Assembly (NCBI GenBank): GCA_964427285.1
Contig: CAYRTS010000003.1
Location: 1 to 64,000 of the forward strand
Source of the DNA: SPCO01 sp964427285
GTDB taxonomy: Bacteria; Chloroflexota; Limnocylindria; Limnocylindrales; CSP1-4
Direction: 5' to 3'
Length of the DNA stretch: 64,000 bases
Part shown: positions 55,202 through 63,523 of the stretch, one piece after another
Numbering within the stretch: position 1 is the first letter of the stretch
Layout: every line of letters starts with the position of its first letter
Program-made: the position numbers and the translations under genes
The notes under the pieces: model-generated
The model's input: only the letters and a program-made list of their open reading frames with translations
Database searches by the model: none
Told to the model about the DNA's origin: nothing

Positions 55202-56251
55202 TCAATCCGTCATTGGTGCGGCCGTGGACGCCCGGACGACGAGCTCCGTGGGCATGGTCAGACGGACCTCCGCAATCGGCCGCCCCTCCAGGCGATCGAT
55301 CAGCAGGTGAGCGCCCGCGACCCCCATCGCCAGCTGGGGTACGCGCACCGTCGTGAGCGCGGGCTCGAGCAAGCCGGCCAACGGGATGTCGTTGAAGCCG
55401 ACGATCGACAGGTCGCCCGGGACATGAGCGCCGATCTCGCGGAGTCGCTGGAGCATGCCAATGGCGATCAGGTCGTTGGCGGCGAAGACCGCCGTCGGCC
55501 GGGCAGGCCCGGCGAGCATGATCCGGAGCGCCTGCTGGCCGGCCTCTTCGGAGAACGCATCGGCCTCGATCACGAGCTGAGGCTCGTCGGCCAAACCGTA
55601 CGCGAGGACCCCGGCTCGGTACCCCTCGCGCCGGTCGACGCCCGTCGTCGTGTTCTGTGGGCCGGCGATGTGGCCGACCCTGCGGTGGCCAAGAGCGGCC
55701 AAATGGCCGACGACCTCGACGGCCGCGGCGTGGTTGTCGACGACGACGGCGAGGTCTTCGGTGCTGCGGGTCGCTCGATTGAGCAGGACGAACGGGAAAG
55801 CCTCCTCGCGCAACCCGGCGATCGTATCGTCGGCCATCTGCGAGGACGCGATAAGCAGTCCGTCGACCTGTCGCTCGCGGAGGACGCGCAAGTAGGTCGC
55901 CTCCCGTTGCGGCTCGTCATTCGAGTTGCACAGGATGATGTTGTAGCCCCGCTCGAGGGCTGCGTCTTCGGCGCCCTTGATGATTGACGAGAAGAACGGG
56001 TTCCTGATGTCCGGGACCAGCATTCCGAGCGTCAGCGTCCGCTGCAGGCGAAGGCTGCGGGCGATGGCCGAGGGCCGGTAGCCAAGGCGGTCGGCGGCGG
56101 CCAGGACACGTTGCCGCGTCTCCGGTGCGAAGGCGCCCCACTTGACGCTCGCCGTGGCGTGGTCGTTCAGGACGCGTGACACCGTGGACGGGTGCACCCC
56201 GGCTTCGGTCGCCACATCGGTGATCGTCGTTCGAGTTTTCGCAGTGCGCAT
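55202..56251 (-). CDS. LacI-family transcriptional repressor
   Basis: 349 residues. HTH TITDVATEAGVHPSTVSRVL (about 9-28) and hinge LGYRPSAIARSLRLQR, which should contact the central CG of the operator. Effector domain LGMLVPDIRNPFFSSIIKGA, FVLLNRATRSTEDLAVVVDN, STVGFNDIPLAGL-like stretch and TVRVPQLAMGVAGA. An imperfect copy of the island palindrome at 56274 overlaps its own promoter, suggesting autoregulation. Likely ligand is a pathway intermediate. Confidence 0.92.
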   Translation of the reverse strand: MRTAKTRTTITDVATEAGVHPSTVSRVLNDHATASVKWGAFAPETRQRVLAAADRLGYRPSAIARSLRLQRTLTLGMLVPDIRNPFFSSIIKGAEDAALERGYNIILCNSNDEPQREATYLRVLRERQVDGLLIASSQMADDTIAGLREEAFPFVLLNRATRSTEDLAVVVDNHAAAVEVVGHLAALGHRRVGHIAGPQNTTTGVDRREGYRAGVLAYGLADEPQLVIEADAFSEEAGQQALRIMLAGPARPTAVFAANDLIAIGMLQRLREIGAHVPGDLSIVGFNDIPLAGLLEPALTTVRVPQLAMGVAGAHLLIDRLEGRPIAEVRLTMPTELVVRASTAAPMTD

Positions 56252-56273
56252 CTCGCTACCGCCGTGCGCTGTC

Positions 56274-56289
56274 CGAAATCGATTGCTCA
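56274..56289. promoter_or_regulatory. Degenerate LacI-type operator upstream of lacI-like gene
   Basis: CGAAATCGATTGCTCA, which shares 13 of 16 bases with TGCAATCGATTGCGCA. It is 23 bp before the start of the first LacI gene. Weaker than the other sites, as expected for an autoregulated repressor. Confidence 0.5.
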
Positions 56290-56314
56290 GGGTACCGCCG
56301 GGGCAGGATGATGG

Positions 56315-57304
56315 TCAAGCGGAGGGCGACATTCGAATGTGGACCTTGATGTTGCGGCCCGTGTCCCGGGCCGCCGCCAGAGCCTCATCGGCACGGCTCA
56401 GGGGGATGGTGGCGGTCACGATTCGTGACGGATCGACGCCGCCGCTCGCGATAAAGCGGATCGTCTGCGGCCAGACGCCGACGGAACCGATCAGCCCTCG
56501 CAGCCGGAGCGCCTTCGACTGGATCAGGCCAAGCGGCGCCGACACCGTCGAGCCGACGTTGATGCCGGCGTAGGCAATGCGCCCCGAATGTGCCGCGATC
56601 TCGAGCGCAAGCGCCATCGCGGACGGCGCTCCGGCCGCCTCGATGACGGCGTCGAAGCCGCGGCCGTGGGTCAGGTCGGCGACGCCATGGAGGAAGTCAC
56701 CCGAGGTCGGATCGAGGGTCGCGGTTGCCCCGAGGTCGAGGGCCATGTCGCGACGTCGAGGCTGCGGTTCGATGACCACCACCCGGGCGTTGTTGGCCGA
56801 GACCGCGAGCAGGGATAGGAGCCCGATCGGACCGCCTCCCAGCACCGCGACGGTATCGCTCGGGTCCACGCCGCCGAGACAGGTCACCGCCTTGTACGCA
56901 ACGCTGAAGGGCTCCACCAGTGCGGCCTGCGTGTAGGTCATTGACTCCGGGATCCTGTGGAGCCACTCCGCCTTTGCCTTGAATAGCTCCGCCGCGGCGC
57001 CGCTGATGTTGAATCCGAAGTGATCGCGACCGCCGGGTCCCACGGCGCACTCGCCGACGACTCGATCGCCGGGTCGGAGACCGGAGACGGCCGATCCGAC
57101 CTCAACGATGTCTCCGGCCCACTCGTGCCCGGGGATGATCGGGTAGGTGAAGGGAATGATGTAGCGCCCCTCGAGGAGTTCGAAGTCGGAGTGACAGATC
57201 CCGACGGTATGCGGGCGGATCAGAACGTCGTCCGCGCCGATCGCCGGCGAGTCGACCTCCAGGACGGCGGCGTCATTAGGACCCGAGTAGACGAGTGCCT
57301 TCAT
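56315..57304 (-). CDS. Zinc-type alcohol dehydrogenase (MDR family) lacking the structural zinc site
   Basis: 329 residues. ICHSDFELLEG and PGHEWAGDIVEVG give the catalytic-site Cys and His/Glu. The NAD loop is VAVLGGGPIGLLSLLAVS. The four-Cys structural lobe found in the paralogue at 49164 is absent; its place holds GECAVGPGGRDHFGF. The fold resembles threonine/sorbitol dehydrogenase relatives acting on polyols. Divergent from the aminotransferase gene across a 135-bp region with an operator. Confidence 0.9.
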   Translation of the reverse strand: MKALVYSGPNDAAVLEVDSPAIGADDVLIRPHTVGICHSDFELLEGRYIIPFTYPIIPGHEWAGDIVEVGSAVSGLRPGDRVVGECAVGPGGRDHFGFNISGAAAELFKAKAEWLHRIPESMTYTQAALVEPFSVAYKAVTCLGGVDPSDTVAVLGGGPIGLLSLLAVSANNARVVVIEPQPRRRDMALDLGATATLDPTSGDFLHGVADLTHGRGFDAVIEAAGAPSAMALALEIAAHSGRIAYAGINVGSTVSAPLGLIQSKALRLRGLIGSVGVWPQTIRFIASGGVDPSRIVTATIPLSRADEALAAARDTGRNIKVHIRMSPSA

Positions 57305-57406
57305 CTGCTGAACCTCCGGGACGCACGGATCGCGCCCTTCCTGCGGGGGGCGGCGAGCAAAGGGCGGCTCCATTGACGCCACCACTGGGCCGATGCTACC
57401 ATCTTG

Positions 57407-57422
57407 TGCAATCGTTTGCGCG
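57407..57422. promoter_or_regulatory. LacI-type operator between divergent dehydrogenase and aminotransferase genes
   Basis: TGCAATCGTTTGCGCG; the inner 14 bp TGCAATCGTTTGCG are a near-perfect dyad. It sits 18 bp before the aminotransferase ATG, ahead of its AAGGAGG ribosome site, so it could block both divergent promoters. Confidence 0.7.
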
Positions 57423-57439
57423 CAAGGAGGCCATTGATC

Positions 57440-58672
57440 ATGTCCGGCCCAGGTACTGACCTCATCGGCGCCGAGGAACTCGCCGAACTCGCCGAAGTGA
57501 TCGCCAGCCGCCACCTCAGCCGCTTCGGTCCCGATGATCCGAGCTTTCCGGCCAAGGTCCGCAAGTTCGAGGAGACGGTCGCCGAGCTGGCTGGGACGGA
57601 CTATGCCCTGGCCGTCAACTCCGGCACGAGCGCCCTGTTCCTGGCCCTGGTCGGGCTCGGGGTCGGACCCGGCGACGAAGTCATCGTGCCGGGCTTCACC
57701 TACGTCGCGACGATTTCCGCGGTGGTCTACGCCCGGGCGCGGCCGGTCCTGGCCGAAATTGATGAGACGTTCGACCTCGACCCGGCCGATGTCGAGGCAC
57801 GGATCACCCCGCGGACCCGGGCGATCATCGCCGTCCATATGCTGGGTAACCCGGCCCGGATCGCCGAGTTGCGTGCAGTGGCCGATCGGCACGGGCTCGC
57901 CTTGATCGAGGACTGCGCGCAGGCGTTCGGGGCGACGTATGGCGGTCGCTGGGTGGGCGCGCATGGAGCCGTCGGGACCTACAGCTTCAATGACTTCAAA
58001 ACGATCACCTGTGGCGATGGCGGGATGCTCGTCACCAACGACGAGGATCTCTACCGCCGCGCCTTCGCCATGCACGACCAGGGGCACAGCCCGAACCGGC
58101 GCGGCGTCGAAATCGGCAATCGGCCATTCCTCGGGCTGAACTTCCGGATGACCGAGCTCGCAGGCGCGGTGCTCCTCGCCCAGGTCCGCCGACTCGACTG
58201 GATCCGGGACCACCTTCGCGCGAATCGCGACATCGTCCAGGACATCATCGGCGAGGTGCGTGGCATCGAGTTCCGGACGCTACCGGATCCTGCTGGCGAT
58301 CTGGCCACCCACCTCGTCGTGATCTTCCCCGACGCGGCCACAGCCGGCGCGGTGACCGCCGAACTCGGCTCGAACACGCTTGCGACGAGCGGCTGGCACG
58401 TCTACACGCACATGGAGCACGTGCTGACCGGACGGACGATCACCGGCCGTGGCTGTCCGTTCGACTGTACGTGCACGGACGAACGGCCGGCTTCGCACCA
58501 GGCGGGGATGCTCCCCGCAACGGACCGGCTGCTCGAGCGATCGATGAGTTTCTCGATCGGCGTCAGCGATCCGCACCTTGCCCCGTTCGGCCTCCGGATG
58601 CGCGACGGCGACGACGTCGCGCGGGCCCAGGCCGAACGTTTCCGGTCGGTCGCGTCGCGCATCCTGGCCTAG
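57440..58672 (+). CDS. DegT/DnrJ/EryC1-type PLP aminotransferase (paralogue)
   Basis: 410 residues from ATG 57440 (AAGGAGG 9 bases upstream). PLP-binding blocks AVNSGTSALFLALVGLGVGP, IEDCAQAFGATYGGRWVG, and Lys in YSFNDFKTITCGDGG. Similar along its whole length to the protein at 40409, including GCPFDCTC where the first has GCPFDCRC. Two such enzymes may act on different positions of a diamino-cyclitol or on different stereoisomers. Ends back to back with the second LacI gene. Confidence 0.9.
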   Translation: MSGPGTDLIGAEELAELAEVIASRHLSRFGPDDPSFPAKVRKFEETVAELAGTDYALAVNSGTSALFLALVGLGVGPGDEVIVPGFTYVATISAVVYARARPVLAEIDETFDLDPADVEARITPRTRAIIAVHMLGNPARIAELRAVADRHGLALIEDCAQAFGATYGGRWVGAHGAVGTYSFNDFKTITCGDGGMLVTNDEDLYRRAFAMHDQGHSPNRRGVEIGNRPFLGLNFRMTELAGAVLLAQVRRLDWIRDHLRANRDIVQDIIGEVRGIEFRTLPDPAGDLATHLVVIFPDAATAGAVTAELGSNTLATSGWHVYTHMEHVLTGRTITGRGCPFDCTCTDERPASHQAGMLPATDRLLERSMSFSIGVSDPHLAPFGLRMRDGDDVARAQAERFRSVASRILA

Positions 58673-59719
58673 CTATTTGCTGACGATGTCGCGCGCGGGC
58701 GTGCTCTCGCCGACGATCAGTCGGACCGGCAGGACCTCGGACGCCGGCATGGATCCGTCCCGGGCGGATGCCACCAGCATCTCCACCGCCCGTCGCCCAA
58801 GATCAACCGATGGCACCGCCACGGTCGTCAGTCGAGGGTGCGATCGGCCAGCCTGGGCAATCCCGTCGAAACCGGCGACGGCGATGTCGCCCGGAACGTC
58901 GAGGTGGGTCATGCGGAGCGCATCCATCAAGGCAAGAGCGAGCTTGTCGTCGTAGCAGATGACGGCGTCGGGACGATCGAGGGCGAGCGAATTGGCGACG
59001 ATCGACGGGTCTCGCCAGCCGGTGACACCGGCATCGTAGGCGCGAAGACGCTCGCCGACGAGGCTGCTGAGCATTCCCCGCGCGGCAGAACGCCTGATCA
59101 GATCCGAGGCGCCGCCGCCCGCACCGACATACGCGATCCGCCGGTAGCCTCGCTCGACGAGGTGTCCCACGGTGGCCGCCACGCCGGCGGCGTCGTCGCT
59201 TCGCAGGACCCCGCCGTCCGGGGGCCCGTCCCCATTGGCAAGACCCGGGTACTCGGGTTTCACGAAGACGATGCGTTCCTTCGACACCTGCGCGTAGACC
59301 TCGGCGGGAGGGCTCACGCACGACGCGAGGGCGATGCCGTCGGCGCGATGCTCGACGAACGCGTTGAGCGCCCGCTGCTCTCGAGCCGAATCGCGGAGCC
59401 CGGTCATGATGAAGACGGCATACCCGAGATCAGTGGCCGCCTCCTCGAATCCCGCCGCCACCTGGCCGTGCACCGGATCGGCAAGGTCGTCGAGCAGGAG
59501 CCCGAGGATGTGCGTCCGCCGGGAACGCAGACTGCGCGCCGCGGCGTTGGGCGCGTACCCCAACGTTACGGCCGCGGCTCGTACGGCGGCGCGGGTCGGC
59601 TCACCGATCCGCGGGTCGTCCTGGAGGGCACGCGACGCGGTCGACTCCGACGTGTCGGCCGCGCGCGCGACGTCGGCCAGCGTGACTCGCGGTTCGGTCG
59701 CGCTCCGCTCGTCGGACAC
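58673..59719 (-). CDS. LacI-family transcriptional repressor (second)
   Basis: 348 residues. HTH VTLADVARAADTSESTASRA with hinge GYAPNAAARSLRSRRTHILG. Effector domain LLLDDLADPVHGQVAAGFEE and YVGAGGGASDLIRRSAARG, IAVAGFDGIAQAGRSHPRLT, TVAVPSVDLGRRAVEMLV. An operator copy lies 60 bp upstream in the divergent promoter with the CehA-like gene. The hinge differs from the first LacI (NAAARSLRS against SAIARSLRL), so the two may compete for related sites. Confidence 0.92.
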   Translation of the reverse strand: MSDERSATEPRVTLADVARAADTSESTASRALQDDPRIGEPTRAAVRAAAVTLGYAPNAAARSLRSRRTHILGLLLDDLADPVHGQVAAGFEEAATDLGYAVFIMTGLRDSAREQRALNAFVEHRADGIALASCVSPPAEVYAQVSKERIVFVKPEYPGLANGDGPPDGGVLRSDDAAGVAATVGHLVERGYRRIAYVGAGGGASDLIRRSAARGMLSSLVGERLRAYDAGVTGWRDPSIVANSLALDRPDAVICYDDKLALALMDALRMTHLDVPGDIAVAGFDGIAQAGRSHPRLTTVAVPSVDLGRRAVEMLVASARDGSMPASEVLPVRLIVGESTPARDIVSK

Positions 59720-59779
59720 CGGCGGCCTCCTCGTGCAGATCTACCGGGAATCCCCGTTCGGAGGCCTGACGGGGACCCG

Positions 59780-59795
59780 TGCAATCGGTTGCGCA
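59780..59795. promoter_or_regulatory. LacI-type operator between lacI-like and CehA-like genes
   Basis: TGCAATCGGTTGCGCA, one of the best copies of the island motif, in the 184-bp divergent promoter of the second LacI gene and the metallohydrolase gene. Confidence 0.7.
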
Positions 59796-59903
59796 GCACG
59801 CTAGCATACGGCGACGAGAGGCGTCAATCCGGGAGCGTCGCGTGGGATGGGAGGATTGGCAGATGGCGCACACGATGAGGAAAGCGTCGGGGGAGGATCG
59901 GCG

Positions 59904-62519
59904 ATGACGCCGCTGGCCAGGCGAGTGGCCACGTCATTGGCCACGCCGATCGATCTGCGCCGGCAGCGTGACGCCAGTGACGACGACCTCGCCGCCCGGC
60001 TCCACCCGGCCTACCGCGAGTCGATCGGTCGCATCCCGGTCGGTCGGCAGGTCTTCCGCGGGCTGCCATTCTGGCTGGCCGGGCCGGCGGCTCGGCGCCG
60101 CTGGATCGTGCTGGACCGGACGGTCGAGGTGGACCTGCGGTCATACGGGTCGGCCAGTCACGTGGTGATCGCCCATTTCTGCGACGCCTGGCAAGGACCG
60201 CAGGGGCGTCGACCCGACGACCTGCCGGTCGGTTGGGTCGAGGCCGTCGGCCAGGACCTCGCCCGCTACACGCTCACTCCCGTCGCCGGTCCACCGGCCG
60301 GCGGGCTGATCCGGCGACGGTTCGAGGTCAATGAGGGCATCATCGGCTGGGGACAGGGTGCGTTCGCCGCCCATCCGCACCGGTTCGACGAGCCGCTCGA
60401 CTGGCGCGGGCCCTATCCCGCTTCGGAACCGCCTCGCTACGCAGCGCCGGGGCAGGCCGGCCTGCTGGCGATGCTCCCGGGCGCGTGGGGGCCGGCGCAG
60501 ACCGGCGTGGCCGACAGTGTCCCGAGCCCGACGAACGAGATCGTGCTGTGGCTGCACGAGATCGAAGTCCCCGGCGGATCAACCGGCCTGGCTCGTCTGC
60601 GCATGGAGCCGTTGGCCTTGCCGCGCGACGGGAACGTCGTCGTCGTCGCGGCGATCACCGTGTTCCGGGGGACCGACTCGCCGCTCCGTCTTGAGCCAAG
60701 GCGAACGCTGCGGATCGAGGGCCACCCCGCGAGTGACGGCCCAGGTGCGCGCAGCCGACCATCGGTCCGGGTCGATCTCGGCCAGGTCATCCGGGAACGG
60801 GCAGCCCCGGCTCCTCGCGGCCCGGCCAGTTGGCCGGCCGATTCGATCGCGGGTTGGGGGAGCGCACGGACCACGGTCGCTTCCTCGGCCACACTCGTCG
60901 ACATCGCCATGGCGCGGGATGCCACGATCTCGCTCAATGACGAGGTCGTGCCGGCGCGGCAGCTTCCAGCGGATGGCCGACCGCGTCGGTTCGGCGGGGT
61001 CACGATTGAGCCCCTGCCGCTGGCGACCCGCCGAGTCCAGGTCGAAGTCGTCGACACCGCGACCGGTGAACCGATGCCGGCGCGTGTCCATTTCCGTGCC
61101 GCGGACGGCCGCTACCTGCCGCCGCTCGGCCATCGCGAGGAAATCAACCCAGGCCTGAATGAGGATGTCGGAGCCGACCTGATCCTCGGCGACACGCCGT
61201 ACGCGTATGTATCGGGCCGCTTCGCGATCGATCTGCCGGTCGGCACCGTCCACATCGAGGCGGTCCATGGTTTCGACCATCGGCCGCTCCGGCGATCCAT
61301 CGAGGTCGACGGGGGAACGGAACCGCTCGTGCTGGCCCTCGAGCCCGTCCCTGGACCGACAGGTGAGGACTGGGTGGCGGCCGACAGCCACGTCCACTTC
61401 ATCTCGCCGACGTCGGCCCTCCTCCAGGCCCAGGCCGAGGGAGTCGAGATCGTCAACCTTCTCGCGACGCAGTGGGGCGATCACCACACGAGCGTCACCG
61501 ATCTGCCGATCGCCGCGGTGCACGACCGGTCCGGGCGCCACATCGTCGTGATGGGCAGCGAGAACCGCCAGAACATGCTCGGCCATATCGGCCTGCTCGG
61601 CGCCGCCAGCGCGATTCTGCCGATGGCCAGTGGCGGCTCGCCGGAGGGTCGCATGGGTGATCCCCTGAGCATGCTCATGGCGGACTGGGCGGACGCGGTG
61701 CGTGCGCAGCATGGGCTGGCGCTGGCAGTCCACTTCCCACTGCCCTATGCCGAGGTCGCCGCCGACATCGTGGCCGGCAAGATCGATGCAGTAGAGATGC
61801 AGGCGCTGACGCCCGGCGTCGATGGTCCATCGATCCGGGAGTGGTACCGCTTCCTCAACTGCGGCTTCCGGCTGCCGGTTGTCGGTGGCACGGACAAGAT
61901 GTCGGCCGAGATCCCGCTCGGCGGGATCCGGACCTATGCCCGCCTCGCGGCCGGGCTGGAGCTGTCGTTCGAGGCGTGGGCGGACGCGGTCCGCGCTGGC
62001 CGGACGTTCGTCTCGTCGGGCCCATTGATCGAGTTCGTCGTCGACGGCCGCGAGCCTGGTGACGTCATCGCGTTCGGATCGGGCGGTGGGACCGTCGAGG
62101 TCCGAGCGAGCGCGTGGGCCGCGCTCCCTGTCATCGATGGGATCGAGCTCATCCACGATGGCGCGGTCGTGGCGTCGACCAAGGCAGCGGGAGGCACGGA
62201 TCGCCTGGCCCTCGCCGAGCGGGTGACCGTCAAGAACGGTGGCTGGCTGGCGGCCCGGGTCACGAGCGGCGAGCAGATCCCGTCGGCCTTCGCCACCAGC
62301 ATGGGCGCCCATACCTCGCCGGTGTATCTCGAGGTGGGCGGGCGACCGGCCTTCAGCGCAGCCGATGCCGCGGTCATCGGGACGATCATCGACGGGGCAC
62401 GGACCTGGGTTGAATCGATCGCGACCGTCGCGTCCGGGGCCGACCGGCGGCGGCTGGCCGGCTACTTCGAGACCAGTCGGGCCCGCCTCGACGCGATGAT
62501 CCGCGAGCACGCGAGGTAA
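59904..62519 (+). CDS. CehA/McbA-family metallohydrolase (PHP domain)
   Basis: 871 residues from ATG 59904 with GGAGG 7 bases upstream. N-terminal ~480 residues are beta-rich (VDTATGEPMPARVHFRAADG, YLPPLGHREEINPGLNEDVG) and may bind the substrate. The PHP-like catalytic part starts DWVAADSHVHFISPTSALLQ (metal Asp/His near 494-500) and continues with NLLATQWGDHHTSVTDLP, MGSENRQNMLGHIGLLGA and LALAVHFPLPYAEVA. CehA is known as a carbaryl-type hydrolase, so phosphate, carbamate or ester hydrolysis is possible. No signal peptide. Its operator places it in the island regulon. Confidence 0.88.
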   Translation: MTPLARRVATSLATPIDLRRQRDASDDDLAARLHPAYRESIGRIPVGRQVFRGLPFWLAGPAARRRWIVLDRTVEVDLRSYGSASHVVIAHFCDAWQGPQGRRPDDLPVGWVEAVGQDLARYTLTPVAGPPAGGLIRRRFEVNEGIIGWGQGAFAAHPHRFDEPLDWRGPYPASEPPRYAAPGQAGLLAMLPGAWGPAQTGVADSVPSPTNEIVLWLHEIEVPGGSTGLARLRMEPLALPRDGNVVVVAAITVFRGTDSPLRLEPRRTLRIEGHPASDGPGARSRPSVRVDLGQVIRERAAPAPRGPASWPADSIAGWGSARTTVASSATLVDIAMARDATISLNDEVVPARQLPADGRPRRFGGVTIEPLPLATRRVQVEVVDTATGEPMPARVHFRAADGRYLPPLGHREEINPGLNEDVGADLILGDTPYAYVSGRFAIDLPVGTVHIEAVHGFDHRPLRRSIEVDGGTEPLVLALEPVPGPTGEDWVAADSHVHFISPTSALLQAQAEGVEIVNLLATQWGDHHTSVTDLPIAAVHDRSGRHIVVMGSENRQNMLGHIGLLGAASAILPMASGGSPEGRMGDPLSMLMADWADAVRAQHGLALAVHFPLPYAEVAADIVAGKIDAVEMQALTPGVDGPSIREWYRFLNCGFRLPVVGGTDKMSAEIPLGGIRTYARLAAGLELSFEAWADAVRAGRTFVSSGPLIEFVVDGREPGDVIAFGSGGGTVEVRASAWAALPVIDGIELIHDGAVVASTKAAGGTDRLALAERVTVKNGGWLAARVTSGEQIPSAFATSMGAHTSPVYLEVGGRPAFSAADAAVIGTIIDGARTWVESIATVASGADRRRLAGYFETSRARLDAMIREHAR

Positions 62520-62537
62520 CGAGGCGCCCCGGGCGGA

Positions 62538-63506
62538 TCAGTCGGCCGCGAGCTCCCGCGCAACACCGGCCAGCGCCTCGAGGGTCGCCGGGTCGAACGG
62601 CGCCATCCAATCGAACACGACGAGCGATGCGCCCGCTTCGGCCAGCGCGGCCAGCCGGTCGGTGATCATCGAGATCGGGCCCACGAACGGGTTCGCCGCG
62701 GCCGCATCGCGAGCGACAGCTGCCGGCGTCCCGTGACGGGCGAGGATCGCGGCATGGTCGTGCTGCGCAGCCCGCATCGTCGGACGCACGAGGGGCGAAG
62801 GCTGGCCGATCGTCCGGCGGATCGATCCGGGCGACCGACCGACGGACTCGCAATGCGCATCGAGGACGCCGTTCAGCCGGGCGAATTCAACGGGATCGTT
62901 GCCGTCGGCGTTCCACCAGTCGGCGTAGCGAGCGACGATCCGTAGCGTCCGTTTCTCGCCCGAGCCGCCGATGATCAGCGGGAGTCTCGACTGGAGTGGC
63001 GGCGGGTCATTGACCGCGTCGTGCGCCTCGAACCATCGGCCGGCCAGGGTCACGCGCTCGCCGTCGAGCAGCCCGCGGCAGATCGCGGCAGCCTCTTCCA
63101 GACGGTCGAGTCGCTCCCGCACGGCCGGGTACGGGAAGCCGTACATCCGGTGGTCGCGCTCGTGCCAGCCGGCGCCGATCCCGAGCACCGCCCTCCCTCC
63201 CGACGCGTGATCGAGCGCCGTCGCCATCCGGACGAGCAGGCCCGGGTTGCGGTAGCCGACGCCCGAGACCATGCACCCGAGCCGGATGCGGGAGGTGGTG
63301 GCCACCCACCCGCCCAGGACGGACCAGCCCTCGAAGACTGGCCCATCGACCGGGCCGACCACCGACTCCGGGCCGAGGGCGGGCACGAAATGATCGTTCG
63401 ACCATAGCGATTCGAAACCCAGCTCATCGATCGAGCGGCCGGCCGCCATGAGGTCCGGCCACGCGACGTGACTCGCCCAAACCTGGAGGCCGACCGCGAT
63501 TCCCAT
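62538..63506 (-). CDS. LLM-class flavin-dependent oxidoreductase, probably F420- or FMN-dependent
   Basis: 322 residues from ATG 63506. Luciferase-like barrel: GLQVWASHVAWPDLMAAGRS, GFESLWSNDHFVPALGPES, IRLGCMVSGVGYRNPGLLVR, VLGIGAGWHERDHRMYGFPY and IIGGSGEKRTLRIVARYADW. The GIGAGWHERDHRMYGFP block is common in actinobacterial and chloroflexal F420-type members. It lies 17 bp after the [2Fe-2S] subunit gene and in the same direction, so it may belong to that older operon rather than to the cyclitol island. Confidence 0.9.
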   Translation of the reverse strand: MGIAVGLQVWASHVAWPDLMAAGRSIDELGFESLWSNDHFVPALGPESVVGPVDGPVFEGWSVLGGWVATTSRIRLGCMVSGVGYRNPGLLVRMATALDHASGGRAVLGIGAGWHERDHRMYGFPYPAVRERLDRLEEAAAICRGLLDGERVTLAGRWFEAHDAVNDPPPLQSRLPLIIGGSGEKRTLRIVARYADWWNADGNDPVEFARLNGVLDAHCESVGRSPGSIRRTIGQPSPLVRPTMRAAQHDHAAILARHGTPAAVARDAAAANPFVGPISMITDRLAALAEAGASLVVFDWMAPFDPATLEALAGVARELAAD

Positions 63507-63523
63507 GGCTCGGGCGACTGGGC

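Noticed and set aside
53345..55987. 880-residue open frame on the plus strand
   Set aside because: It lies antisense to the PotA-like, cyclase-family and LacI genes, all of which have clear motifs. Long antisense frames are expected in this GC-rich DNA.
57305..58213. N-terminal extension of the alcohol dehydrogenase at 56315
   Set aside because: Antisense to the aminotransferase. MKALVYSGPNDAAVLE at 57304 is the usual start of this family.
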